From contig JACKCD010000031.1 of assembly GCA_020634215.1 (NCBI GenBank), positions 1 to 64,000 of the forward strand: a stretch of 64,000 nt of DNA, written 5' to 3'. This DNA is from Ardenticatenaceae bacterium. Lineage in GTDB: Bacteria > Chloroflexota > Anaerolineae > Promineifilales > Promineifilaceae. This document shows, one piece after another, positions 34,600 to 43,381 of the stretch. The position numbers were made by a program, and so were the translations under genes. The notes under the pieces were generated by a model that made no database searches, was not told where the DNA came from, and was given only the letters and a program-made list of their open reading frames with translations. Positions within the stretch are counted from its first letter, which is position 1. Every line of letters starts with the position of its first letter.

Positions 34600-35616
34600 T
34601 CAAGGCAGCAGCACCACCTTGCCAATGTTTTTACGCTCCTGCAAATAGTGATGCGCCTCAGCCGCCTGCTCCAACCGAAACGTACGGTCAATATGTGGGC
34701 GAAACAGTGCCTCATCATACCAGGTAATAATCTGCCGCATCCACTGCCGCTGCAAATCCATCTGGTGCCACAAATTCGGCCAGCCCACCCCAATCACCCC
34801 CTTGTTGTCGGCCATCAGTTGAAATGGGGTGTAAAACGGCACCCGCAGCCGCAGCAGCCACCAACTTAGCCAAGAACGCCGCTCCCCGGTCGCTGCGCCG
34901 CGCACCCCATACAAAATCAGCCGCCCCGACGGCCGTAAAAGGCGGTAATTTTTCTGCCAATCTAGCCCACCACTGCAATCCAGCACGATCTGCACCCCAC
35001 GCCGCCCCGTCAAATCATTCACCACCCGTTCATAATCTCGGTTACGATAGTCAATGACATAGGTTAGCCCCCGCTCCTGCAAAAAAGCGTGTTTGTGCGG
35101 CGAGGCCGTGCCAAAGGTGGTAGCCCCCACAATTTTGCAAATATCCAGCGCGGCAAGCCCCACGCCCCCACCCGCGCCATGAATCAGCACCATGTCCCCA
35201 GGACGCAGCGACCCCATTACCATCAGCATTTGGTATGCCAGCAAGTAGCTAAGCGGCAGGGCCGCCCCTTGTTCGGCATTCATCCATTGCCAGCGTTTAA
35301 AAAGCTGCTGATGCGGCACACAAACCACGTCGCTGTAGCCGTAAAAACGGCTAAAGCCAAAAACAGCGTCGCCTTCCTTAAAGTCTGGCACCCCTTGCCC
35401 CACCAAATCAACACGGCCGGCAATCTCGAAACCAGGCACATAAGGAGGGCGAGGGGCATAAGCGTCCAACCCCATCCGCCCCATGACATCGGCAAAGCCG
35501 ACGCCACACGCTTCCACGCGCACGCGCACTTCTCCGGCCGCTGGAATGGGATCGGATGCTTCGCGCAGGTGCAACACATTGGGCAAACCATGTCGGGTAA
35601 TCCACACTTGCTTCAT
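34600..35616 (-). CDS. Zinc-free MDR oxidoreductase (quinone reductase-like)
   Basis: 338 residues from ATG 35616. Medium-chain reductase fold: an N-terminal GroES-like domain (ASDPIPAAGEVRVRVEACGV, RPPYVPGFEIAGRV) and a nucleotide-binding domain with VLIHGAGGGVGLAALDIC. The GHE and Cys ligands of zinc alcohol dehydrogenases are absent, so it fits NADPH:quinone reductase or VAT-1-like members. A -10 box TATACT lies exactly six bases from the ATG, so the mRNA is probably leaderless. It diverges from a DtxR/MntR-type regulator gene with 74 bases between starts, and may respond to the same signal. Confidence 0.85.
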   Translation of the reverse strand: MKQVWITRHGLPNVLHLREASDPIPAAGEVRVRVEACGVGFADVMGRMGLDAYAPRPPYVPGFEIAGRVDLVGQGVPDFKEGDAVFGFSRFYGYSDVVCVPHQQLFKRWQWMNAEQGAALPLSYLLAYQMLMVMGSLRPGDMVLIHGAGGGVGLAALDICKIVGATTFGTASPHKHAFLQERGLTYVIDYRNRDYERVVNDLTGRRGVQIVLDCSGGLDWQKNYRLLRPSGRLILYGVRGAATGERRSWLSWWLLRLRVPFYTPFQLMADNKGVIGVGWPNLWHQMDLQRQWMRQIITWYDEALFRPHIDRTFRLEQAAEAHHYLQERKNIGKVVLLP

Positions 35617-35622
35617 GGCGCG

Positions 35623-35628
35623 AGTATA
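35623..35628 (-). promoter_or_regulatory. -10 box TATACT placed for a leaderless mRNA
   Basis: On the - strand the order is TGC-TATACT, six bases, ATG. An extended -10 is present (TGC). The predicted transcription start falls on the A of the start codon, and no Shine-Dalgarno exists in the six bases. Confidence 0.5.
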
Positions 35629-35690
35629 GCAGATAGTTGACAAGCGATCTGGCTTATGTTAGCTTTTTTAGACAAAAGAAGGATCAATTT

Positions 35691-36398
35691 ATGCCACACA
35701 TTGCCATGCTTGACAGCGGCTCCTCAGCGCAGCGCGATGGGCTGAATCATCAAGCGATTGAAGATTATCTCAAAACGATTTATACCCTGGCAGAAACCGA
35801 GTCGCCGGTTAGCACGTCGCGGCTGGCGGAAGCACGACAGGTAAAGCCCAGCTCAGTGACTAACATGATTCAACGGCTGGACAAGCTCAAGTTGATTCAC
35901 TACGAGAAGCATTATGGGGTTACGCTAACCGCCCACGGCCGCAAAATTGCCCTGGAAGTAATTCGCCACCATCGTCTGATTGAGCTATATCTCATTGAAG
36001 CATTGGGGTTTAGCTGGGATGAGGTGCATGAGCAGGCAGATATTTTGGAACATGTGATTAGCGAAAAGCTGGAGGAGCGAATTGCGGCGGCGTTGGGCCA
36101 CCCGACGGTTGACCCACACGGCGACCCTATCCCGCAGCGGGACGGGACGATTATCACGGTGGACATGCAGCCATTGTCTAGCTTGCAGGTTGGGGAAGAG
36201 GGAGAAGTGGCACGCATTCTTAATGATGAAAACAGCGAGATGCTGCGCTATCTGGCACAGTTGGGGCTGGTGCCGGGAACGACGATCAAGGTGCTGAATG
36301 TAGCACCGTTTGACGGACCGCTGACGCTGTTGGTGGATGATGTGGAGAAAGTGGTGGGGTATGCGGTAGCAACGGCCGTTTTAGTCACCACGCCTTAA
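35691..36398 (+). CDS. DtxR/MntR-family metal-dependent transcriptional regulator
   Basis: 235 residues from ATG 35691 (AGAAGG upstream; the longer frame from 35637 is unlikely). The N-terminal winged helix has AIEDYLKTIYTLAETESPV and ARQVKPSSVTNMIQRLDKL. The dimerisation and metal domain has RHHRLIELYLIEALGFSWDEVHEQADILEHVIS, whose first 20 residues hold the His and Glu ligands typical of Mn/Fe sensors. A C-terminal FeoA/SH3-like domain follows (MLRYLAQLGLVPGTTIKV). It would repress or activate metal uptake genes; none lies in this window. Divergent from the MDR oxidoreductase. Confidence 0.9.
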   Translation: MPHIAMLDSGSSAQRDGLNHQAIEDYLKTIYTLAETESPVSTSRLAEARQVKPSSVTNMIQRLDKLKLIHYEKHYGVTLTAHGRKIALEVIRHHRLIELYLIEALGFSWDEVHEQADILEHVISEKLEERIAAALGHPTVDPHGDPIPQRDGTIITVDMQPLSSLQVGEEGEVARILNDENSEMLRYLAQLGLVPGTTIKVLNVAPFDGPLTLLVDDVEKVVGYAVATAVLVTTP

Positions 36399-36506
36399 TT
36401 CCCCGGGGCGGCAAGATTTTGTTGCGGAAAAGTTAGCATAAACGGGATACTGATTACAGATTACCAAATATTAACGGCTCTCATACTGTTTGCCCTTCCC
36501 TGCCGG

Positions 36507-36515
36507 TGCTATAAT
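36507..36515 (+). promoter_or_regulatory. Extended -10 promoter (TGCTATAAT) for the kinase-ATPase gene
   Basis: Eleven bases separate the box from ATG 36527, giving a leader of about five nucleotides. No ribosome binding site fits in that space. A weak TTTGCC lies upstream. Confidence 0.55.
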
Positions 36516-36526
36516 GTTTAGCTGAC

Positions 36527-38518
36527 ATGGCACACACGCACCATCCCCGGCAAAATCCTTTTTTCAACCGACAGCGGATTGCTGATCCCGCTTTTTTTGT
36601 GGGGCGAGAACGTGAAGTAGAAGCCCTTTACAGTGCCATCGCCACGCGCCAATGCCGCTCGGTTGTGGGGGAGCGCAAAATTGGCAAAAGCTCACTGCTC
36701 ACCCAGCTTGCCTGCCCCGATTCGCTACGCGCCCACGGTTTTAACCCCGACAAATTTGTCTTTATCTACGTTGATCTGGAAGGGATGGCAAACATCAGCT
36801 ATGAGGAGTTTTGGCCGGAACTGCTGGATCGGCTGGATTTGGCGCTGCCAACGGCCGAAAAAGAGCTGTCGCAGCAGGTGCAAACGACGCTGGCGCAGCC
36901 GGAAGTGCGCTTTTTACAGGTGCGGCGGCTGCTGCGCCGCATCGAACACGCCGGGCTGACGGTGGTGCTGATGTTGGATGAATTTGAAAGCCTGGCCGCC
37001 AACCCCGCTTTTGAAGCCACCTTTTATGGCGAATTACGCAGCCTAGCCGGGGAATTGGGGGTCGTCTATCTTACCGCTTCCAAGAAAAGCCTTTACGAGC
37101 TAACGTATCAATACGCCGACACCCTTTCCTCGCCGTTTTTCAACATCTTTTCTGAAGAAACGCTGGGGCTGATGCCCATGACCGAAGCGCAGACACTGTT
37201 GGAACGGCTATCGGGGCTATCACGGCCGTTTTCTGCCGAGCAACTGCCCTTTTTGTTAACGTTAGCTGGGCCTCATCCGTTCTTTTTGCAGGTGGCGGGG
37301 CATTATTTGTGCGAACTGCTGGGAGACAATGACACGCTGCCAGATGATTGGCAGGCAGTGGTGACGCGGCGGTTTATGGCGGAGGCGGAAGACCATTTTC
37401 GCTACTGGCTGAACCAACTAACGGACCTTGAGCAAAGTGGGTTGCTGCATTGGGAAACGGCCGTTTCTTCACCCAACTCCCGCCTGCACCACCAGCTAAA
37501 GGCCAAAGCGTTGTTGAGAGAGGATGAAAACGGCCGTTTACTCCCCTTCTCCCACGGCTTTGCCACCTTTTTAGCGCAGCAGCGCAGCCAGCAGCCACTC
37601 ACCACCCATGCCCACACCAACGCCAACGCCCTCACCGGAACCACCCTCGGCAGCTACCGCGTTCTCACCCCCGTCGGGCGCGGCGGCATGGCCGTCGTCT
37701 ACAAAGGATACCAGCCCAGCCTCGACCGCTACGTTGCCATCAAGGTGATGGACATCAGGCTGATGGGGCATACGGTAGCAGGCGACCACGCCTTTTTGGA
37801 GCGGTTCCAGCGTGAAGCCGCCTCCACCGCCCAACTGCGCCAGCAAAACATCGTCCAGCTTTACGACTTTGGCACTCACGAGGGCATCTCCTACATGGTG
37901 ATGGAATATATTGAGGGGATGACGCTGAAGGAACGGCTCGAACAGCAACGACTGCGGCAGCAGCCGTTGCCGTTGCCAGAGGTGGTGCAGATTATCCACG
38001 ACATCGCCGGGGCATTGGATTACGCCCACGCCCACGGCATCATTCACCGCGATGTGAAACCGGCCAACATCTTGCTGCGGCGGGAGGAACGGCTGACGCA
38101 GGCAACGGGTGCGGAGCGATTTACGGCCGTTCTGACCGACTTTGGCGTGGCGCGAATGCTGGAACGAGTGCAGCTTACCGGCACTGGAGCCACCATTGGC
38201 ACACCAGATTATATGTCGCCCGAACAAGCGGCCGGCAGCCCCGCCGAAAACGCCTCCGACATCTATGCCCTCGGCATCGTCCTGTACGAAATGCTCACCG
38301 GCGAACTGCCGTTTCACGCCGACACCCCCGTGGCCGTACTGCTCAAACATATGCAAGCCGCCCCACCCTCCGTTCTTCGCGCCGCTCCCCACCTCCCGGC
38401 CGATCTTGAAGCTGTCATCATTCAGGCGTTGGCAAAAGAGCCGCGCCACCGCTTCCCCACCGCCACCGCCCTGGCCCACGCTCTCAGCCAGGCCACCAGC
38501 CAATGGGAGCCAGTATGA
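36527..38518 (+). CDS. ATPase - Ser/Thr protein kinase fusion
   Basis: 663 residues, no membrane helix. Residues about 1-370 form a P-loop ATPase of the ORC/STAND-like type. They open with FVGREREVEALYSAI, then Walker A VGERKIGKSSLL and Walker B VVLMLDEFESLA, with a winged-helix-like end. Residues about 375-655 are a Hanks kinase: GRGGMAVVYKGYQ (Gly loop), VAIKVMD (Lys), IIHRDVKPANILL (catalytic Asp), LTDFGVARM and GTPDYMSPEQA. All catalytic residues are present. The stop overlaps the next gene's start (ATGA), whose product is a membrane ATPase with the same FVGRE-type module. The pair is likely one signalling unit, and which stimulus it reads is unknown. Confidence 0.88.
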   Translation: MAHTHHPRQNPFFNRQRIADPAFFVGREREVEALYSAIATRQCRSVVGERKIGKSSLLTQLACPDSLRAHGFNPDKFVFIYVDLEGMANISYEEFWPELLDRLDLALPTAEKELSQQVQTTLAQPEVRFLQVRRLLRRIEHAGLTVVLMLDEFESLAANPAFEATFYGELRSLAGELGVVYLTASKKSLYELTYQYADTLSSPFFNIFSEETLGLMPMTEAQTLLERLSGLSRPFSAEQLPFLLTLAGPHPFFLQVAGHYLCELLGDNDTLPDDWQAVVTRRFMAEAEDHFRYWLNQLTDLEQSGLLHWETAVSSPNSRLHHQLKAKALLREDENGRLLPFSHGFATFLAQQRSQQPLTTHAHTNANALTGTTLGSYRVLTPVGRGGMAVVYKGYQPSLDRYVAIKVMDIRLMGHTVAGDHAFLERFQREAASTAQLRQQNIVQLYDFGTHEGISYMVMEYIEGMTLKERLEQQRLRQQPLPLPEVVQIIHDIAGALDYAHAHGIIHRDVKPANILLRREERLTQATGAERFTAVLTDFGVARMLERVQLTGTGATIGTPDYMSPEQAAGSPAENASDIYALGIVLYEMLTGELPFHADTPVAVLLKHMQAAPPSVLRAAPHLPADLEAVIIQALAKEPRHRFPTATALAHALSQATSQWEPV

Positions 38519-41500
38519 TTCGCCGTGCCGTCGTCCACGGACTCATTGGCGGGCTGCTGCTCAGTTTAGCCGGGCTATACCCCGCCATCGCCCTCTTTGC
38601 CCCCCTCTTTTTAGCCAACTGGGTGCGCCCTGTGCCCAACGAACTGCTTCACGGGCTGTTTTTAATGGCCTCGGCCGTGGTGGGAATGCCGGTTCTGTTT
38701 GGCTTGGGCATCTACAGTGCCTCGCGCACCCGCGCCCGCAATTGGCGCGAGGGAGCCAAGGCGGGGTTGTTGGCTGGGCTGGTGGCTGGAGCCGTTTGTT
38801 ATCTCACTTTAGTCTCCCCCCTAAATGCCCTGGCTGCCTATGGTCGCCTCCTGCCGCTACACCCCACTCTCGCCCAGCCACTTCCCTCTCCGCTAGCCCT
38901 TACCCGCTACATCCGGCTATTTGAACAAGGGGAATGGCTGCTGAGCGGCACGCTGCTACTTTTCGCCCTGTTGGGGGGAATCCAGGGAGCATATTGGGGA
39001 TGGCGCAAACGGCAGCCAACGGTAGACAAACCACGCACGCTGTACCGGGTGGTCATTGACAAGGAGCGACACCCCCGGGACTGGTTTCGGGACAAAGAAA
39101 CGGCCGCTCGCGCCGGGCTGCTGGTGGGGTGCGGCGTTGCTGTTCTCGTTTTTATCACCCTGACGGGACAGCTTTATGCCGGAATTGCCCAGGGGTGGCC
39201 GGAATTGGCGGCTCTGATTCGGGAAAGCAATGCCAATTTGATGATTGAAATGCCGGATCGTCGGCTGCTGCCGCTCCTGGATCCGCTGCTGGCACTGCTT
39301 TTGCCTACCTTTGGTATCTTGGTTATCCTGCTCACCCCTAACCCACCCGACCGCTTCCGCGCCCGAATACGGGGGACGATTTTGGCGGCCAACATCATTT
39401 TGATGGCGTTTTTGGGGTTTGGGCTGCGTATTTTTTATTTTAACGTGGGGCTGGTGCCGTTTTGGGCATTTCGTCAATTCCAGCAAGATCCTATTGGCGC
39501 AACGATGGTGATGGAGCAAACGCAGCGGATATTGGAAAACCCAGTGGCATTGATCGGCACGGTGCTGCTTACGCCGTGGCTGCTGCTGGTGGGGCTGCTG
39601 CTGGTTGGCTGGCTGGTGGGGCTGCTGCAAGGCACAGTCTATACGCTGCTGCTGTCGCTGGTCTACAAACGGCCGGTTGATGAGGCGGTGCGGCTGGAGC
39701 GCAAGCTGAGGCAGCAGCCAACGGAGCTTTTGCCGCTGCTGTTTGGGCTGTTTCGGCAGGCGGCGAATGCGTATGATATTTTGGTGCATTTGTGTGTGCG
39801 GCTGTATGAGCGGGAAACGGCCGTTTCTCACCTCATCGCTGCCTACCACACCCTGGGCAGCAGCGGCGACGGCGGCGACCAAGCTGCCACCATTGACACC
39901 ATCCACACCATCCTGAGCAACCACCCCGACTGGCGTTGGGGTCAAGATTACGCCATCTTTTACCAGGTGCTGGGTGAGCTATTGGCGGCGCAGGCATTAG
40001 AGCAAATTTTAGCCATCCAGCCGCCACCCACGCAGCAAACTTCGACGCTTCCCCCTGTCATCACGCGCAGCATGGAGCGCATGGTGCGGGTCATCAACGA
40101 GCTGCACAAGATGAAGCGGGTGGAGGATTTGACTACCCAGCTCATCTTTTTGGAAAACGCGCAGGAAGGGATTTATGAGGCACAGCAGTTTGTAAAGCAG
40201 GAATTAACGGCCGTTTCCGCCAACATCGCCGCCCCCCTGCCCGAACAAGCTGCCCTCACCACCGTGCTGGAACATTGGCAAAAAGCCCTCATTACCGCCA
40301 TCCGGCGGCTCAAAGGACGCGCCGCCATCACCTCCACCCTGCAAACCCAAAGCTCCTCCTACGCCCATCCGCTCCCCCTGCTGTGGCGCATCAGCAACCA
40401 AGGGCTAAACGTCGCCCAGGACGTGCGGCTGCGGCTGCTGCCCAGCGCCGGGTACGAACTGACCGAGCGCACCGAGGCCACCATCGCCATTTTGCCTCCC
40501 GGCGAAGCGCAAATGGTGCAGTTGCTGCTGCTGCCATCGCCGCAAACCCAGCGACTGCGCGTGGAATGGGAAATCATTTACGACGATGCCGTGGACGACG
40601 ACCGGCGCATGGCCTTTGGCGACGTGGTAGATTTCACCGTCCCCGACAAACCATTTGAGCGCATCTTTCCTATTCCCTACGTCACCGGCACGCCACTTAA
40701 AAGTGATGGTGTGTTTGTGGGGCGGGAGGATGTGTTTGCTTTTATTCGGGAAAATCTGCTGGGAATGTACCAAAACAACGTCATCATTTTGCACGGGCAG
40801 CGGCGAACGGGCAAGACGTCGGTGCTATATCGGCTGGGGCAGGCGATGAGCGAAACGCATTACGGGGTGCTGATTGATATGCAGGGCAAACCGGCGCGGG
40901 GGGAAGCGGATTTCCTTTATTCGATTGCCGACGACATTGTGTTTGCGCTGGAAGATGCGGGGATCGCGGTGGAGTTGCCTAACCGAGACGACTTTGACCG
41001 CAACCCGGAGTTTTATTTTGCAGCGCGGTTTTTGCGCGGTTTACGGCCGTTTCTGCAAAACAAAAACCTTCTCCTGATGTTTGATGAGTTTGAAGAGCTG
41101 CAAAGGCGGGTGGAAGACGGCCGTTTACAGCCCGAAATCTTCCAATTCCTCCGCAACCTGATGCAGCACGAAACCCGCGTGGATTTTATCTTCTCCGGCA
41201 CCCACAAGCTCGAAGATTTAGGTGCCGAATATTGGTCGGTGCTGTTCAACATTGCCGCCTACAAACCCATCACCTTCCTCAGCCCGCAGGAAATCCGGCG
41301 GCTCGTTCTGGAACCAGTGGCCGACTACCCCATCGAATATGACCCGCTGGCAATCGAGCGCATCATCGAAGTGACGGCCGGCCACCCCTACTTCACCCAG
41401 CTTGTGCTGCATGAAATGATTGTCTACTACAACGAAATGCAGGTCAGCTACCTCACCATTGTAGATGTGGACCAGGTGCTGGGGCGCATCATCGAGCGGG

Positions 41501-41784
41501 GCGAAGCCCACTTCAAATACATTTGGGCCGAATCCACCCCCGCCGAGCGCGAGGTGCTGCAAGCGATGGCGGAGCTATTGACCAACGCGGAAGTGGTCAG
41601 CGTGGGGGATTTGGTTGTCTTTTTGCAAGAACGGGGGTGCAAATCGAAAGATCGGTGGCAATCTGCTCTTGCTTCCCTGCGCGGGCGCGATATTTTGACC
41701 GCGCCCAACGCCAAAAGCCCGCTCCACCGCTTTAAAGTTGACCTCATCCGCCGCTGGATTGATGCGACTCGGCCGGCCCTTTAG
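38515..41784 (+). CDS. Large membrane protein with C-terminal FVGRE-type ATPase
   Basis: 1089 residues from ATG 38515 (an ATG four codons earlier is possible). The N-terminal half has about eight membrane helices in two groups (residues 5-160 and 200-380). A cytoplasmic helical region (about 390-600) follows, then a beta-sandwich (about 610-720; LLWRISNQGLNVAQDVRLRL). The C-terminal ATPase opens with GVFVGREDVFAFIREN and has Walker A ILHGQRRTGKTSVLYRL and Walker B LLLMFDEFEELQ. A final winged helix (VVSVGDLVVFLQERG; LIRRWIDATRPAL) is typical of STAND-like or archaeal-type ATPases. Coupled translation with the kinase-ATPase gene suggests that the kinase acts on, or with, this membrane receptor. 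No known family name covers the whole protein. Confidence 0.8.
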   Translation: MIRRAVVHGLIGGLLLSLAGLYPAIALFAPLFLANWVRPVPNELLHGLFLMASAVVGMPVLFGLGIYSASRTRARNWREGAKAGLLAGLVAGAVCYLTLVSPLNALAAYGRLLPLHPTLAQPLPSPLALTRYIRLFEQGEWLLSGTLLLFALLGGIQGAYWGWRKRQPTVDKPRTLYRVVIDKERHPRDWFRDKETAARAGLLVGCGVAVLVFITLTGQLYAGIAQGWPELAALIRESNANLMIEMPDRRLLPLLDPLLALLLPTFGILVILLTPNPPDRFRARIRGTILAANIILMAFLGFGLRIFYFNVGLVPFWAFRQFQQDPIGATMVMEQTQRILENPVALIGTVLLTPWLLLVGLLLVGWLVGLLQGTVYTLLLSLVYKRPVDEAVRLERKLRQQPTELLPLLFGLFRQAANAYDILVHLCVRLYERETAVSHLIAAYHTLGSSGDGGDQAATIDTIHTILSNHPDWRWGQDYAIFYQVLGELLAAQALEQILAIQPPPTQQTSTLPPVITRSMERMVRVINELHKMKRVEDLTTQLIFLENAQEGIYEAQQFVKQELTAVSANIAAPLPEQAALTTVLEHWQKALITAIRRLKGRAAITSTLQTQSSSYAHPLPLLWRISNQGLNVAQDVRLRLLPSAGYELTERTEATIAILPPGEAQMVQLLLLPSPQTQRLRVEWEIIYDDAVDDDRRMAFGDVVDFTVPDKPFERIFPIPYVTGTPLKSDGVFVGREDVFAFIRENLLGMYQNNVIILHGQRRTGKTSVLYRLGQAMSETHYGVLIDMQGKPARGEADFLYSIADDIVFALEDAGIAVELPNRDDFDRNPEFYFAARFLRGLRPFLQNKNLLLMFDEFEELQRRVEDGRLQPEIFQFLRNLMQHETRVDFIFSGTHKLEDLGAEYWSVLFNIAAYKPITFLSPQEIRRLVLEPVADYPIEYDPLAIERIIEVTAGHPYFTQLVLHEMIVYYNEMQVSYLTIVDVDQVLGRIIERGEAHFKYIWAESTPAEREVLQAMAELLTNAEVVSVGDLVVFLQERGCKSKDRWQSALASLRGRDILTAPNAKSPLHRFKVDLIRRWIDATRPAL

Positions 41785-41793
41785 AAACCATCT

Positions 41794-42375
41794 CTACGCC
41801 CAATAATCATACTCAATGCCCCGCGCCGTCGCGTCGGCCACTGGCTTGCCAAACAGCCGCGCCACCAAGTGCAGCGCCATGTCAATCCCGGCACTCACCC
41901 CGGCACTGGTAATCACATTCCCTGCATCCACCCAGCGCACGGCTTCCAGCACTTCAATATCGGGGTAGCTTTCGCGCATGGTGGGGATGCTGCCAAAGTA
42001 GGTGGTGGCTTGCTTGCCCGCCAGCAGCCCTGCCTTTGCCAGCAAAAAGCTGCCGGTGCAAACGCTGGTCATGAGTTCGGTTTGCTGGCTGCGGGCAATA
42101 ATCCAGTTGATGAGGTGAGGGCGATTAACGGCCGTTACCGTCCCTCGTCCCCCCGGCAGCAGCACAATATCTACCGTCGGGCAATTTTTCAGCGTGTAGC
42201 CCGGCTGCACCACCAGCCCATTGCGACAGCGCACCAGTTCCGTGCTCTCTGCCACGCTCAACACTTCCATCAGCGGCGTACCATCTGCGCTCCGCACCGA
42301 GCTAAACACTTCATACGGCCCGGCAAAGTCCAGCAGCTCCACATCTTCAAACAGCAAAATGGCGACTTTTTTCAT
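41794..42375 (-). CDS. DJ-1/PfpI-family protein
   Basis: 193 residues from ATG 42375, supported by AAGGAG at a good distance. Begins KKVAILLFEDVELLDFAGPYEVF. The nucleophile elbow MTSVCTGSFLLAKAGLL carries the reactive Cys. The wording matches the GlxA/isonitrile hydratase-like branch without a C-terminal AraC domain. Possible activities are isonitrile hydration or glyoxalase/chaperone-type functions, and no choice can be made from the sequence. It lies downstream of the phosphate operon on the same strand, behind a strong terminator, so it is probably expressed on its own. Confidence 0.8.
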   Translation of the reverse strand: MKKVAILLFEDVELLDFAGPYEVFSSVRSADGTPLMEVLSVAESTELVRCRNGLVVQPGYTLKNCPTVDIVLLPGGRGTVTAVNRPHLINWIIARSQQTELMTSVCTGSFLLAKAGLLAGKQATTYFGSIPTMRESYPDIEVLEAVRWVDAGNVITSAGVSAGIDMALHLVARLFGKPVADATARGIEYDYWA

Positions 42376-42405
42376 GCCACACGCTCCTTTTGTCAGCAAA
42401 AAATA

Positions 42406-42435
42406 AAGCAGCGCAAACGGCCGTTTGCGCTGCTT
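42406..42435 (-). terminator. Intrinsic terminator built around AACGGCCGTT, end of the pst-phoU unit
   Basis: A perfect 30-bp palindrome centred on the copy at 42416. The inner arms are GCAGCGCAAACGG and their complement. On the - strand it is followed by TATTTTTTG, as an intrinsic terminator needs. It lies 170 bases after phoU and just before the DJ-1 gene. Confidence 0.6.
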
Positions 42436-42496
42436 CCTATCATAACAAACCCCCCAGCTTCCGAAAACCCAATCTATCTACACCAAACCAAACGCC

Positions 42497-42600
42497 TTCT
42501 TTGCGTCTTGGCGACTTTGCGTGAAATAAACTAAACGGCCGTTTCCCCTCACCACATCTTCGTCCGCGTTTGTCCGCGTTCGTCCGCGTCCCGTTTCCAA
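42497..42600. repeat. Two short repeat families and a palindrome copy downstream of phoU
   Basis: TTTGCGTCTTGGCGACTTTGCG (42497-42530), then the palindrome (42534), then GTCCGCGTTTGTCCGCGTT units (42560-42600). All three are families found elsewhere in the window, here within 104 bases. Confidence 0.75.
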
Positions 42601-42605
42601 CCAAA

Positions 42606-43292
42606 CTACATCGTCAACGGCGGCGTTTCATACTCCGAATCCAGCTCGGCAAATACCCCCGTCACCATGTAAATAATCCATTCACAAATATTGATCACCC
42701 GGTCGGCCGACCGCTCCAAATTATGCCCCGCCCACTCAATTTGGTTTGCCATCTCAACGGCCGTTGGCGTTTGCGCCGCATAGCGCACAATCACCCGATA
42801 CGCCGACTTATACAAATCGTCTACCACATCATCCGCCGCCGGAATCTGCCGCGCCAGCACCGCATCCCGGTTCACAAACGCATCCAGCGCCCCCCGCAGC
42901 ATCTCCTGCGTCTTCACCGCCATCTGCGGATACAGCGCAATCAGCGGCTCCAAATAATACACCTCATCAATCTGCAAATTGATCTTGGCAATCCCCTTCA
43001 CGTAATCGTGAATCCGCTCTAACTCTCCCGCAATTTCTATCATCGCCGCAATCTGGCGCATGTCGCTGGCAAACGGCTGCTGCGTCGCAATCAGCGACAA
43101 CCCTCGCATCCCAATTTGAATACGCCGCTGGTTAATCCACTCATCCGCCTGAATCAACTGCCGCGCCCGCACCATATCTCGCCGCCGCAGTGCCTCCACT
43201 GCCACCCCCAAATTTTCTTCCACCTCACTGCCCAGCCGCAAAATCTCATCTTGCAGTTGGCGCAGCTCCCGTTCAAGTACATGTCGCGTCAT
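42606..43292 (-). CDS. phoU: PhoU phosphate-signalling protein
   Basis: 228 residues, two three-helix PhoU bundles. The N-half has RHVLERELRQLQDEILRLGS and the C-half WAGHNLERSADRVINICEW, which matches the metal-binding E-R-x-x-D motif of PhoU (NLERSADRV). The first repeat shows the corresponding ELERIHDYVKG. PhoU links the Pst transporter to the PhoR kinase and shuts off uptake when phosphate is ample. It is the last gene of the pst unit, 89 bases after pstB across a tandem-repeat hairpin. Confidence 0.93.
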   Translation of the reverse strand: MTRHVLERELRQLQDEILRLGSEVEENLGVAVEALRRRDMVRARQLIQADEWINQRRIQIGMRGLSLIATQQPFASDMRQIAAMIEIAGELERIHDYVKGIAKINLQIDEVYYLEPLIALYPQMAVKTQEMLRGALDAFVNRDAVLARQIPAADDVVDDLYKSAYRVIVRYAAQTPTAVEMANQIEWAGHNLERSADRVINICEWIIYMVTGVFAELDSEYETPPLTM

Positions 43293-43305
43293 AACTCACC
43301 AAAAC

Positions 43306-43379
43306 CGGTAATCAGTAATCGGTAATCGGTAATCAGTAATCAGTGACCGATAACTGATAACTGATTACCGATTACCGAC
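43306..43379. repeat. TAATCAGTAATC-type hairpin between pstB and phoU
   Basis: CGGTAATCAGTAATCGGTAATC units face GATAACTGATTACCGATTACC units, forming a long imperfect stem. Same family as 17193 and 19539. Its place inside an operon could reduce phoU expression relative to pstB. Confidence 0.8.
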
Positions 43380-43381
43380 AC

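Noticed and set aside
37571..39945. Two frames of more than 300 residues opposite the kinase and membrane ATPase genes
   Set aside because: No family resemblance and they cover strong motifs (HRD, DFG, Walker A) on the other strand.
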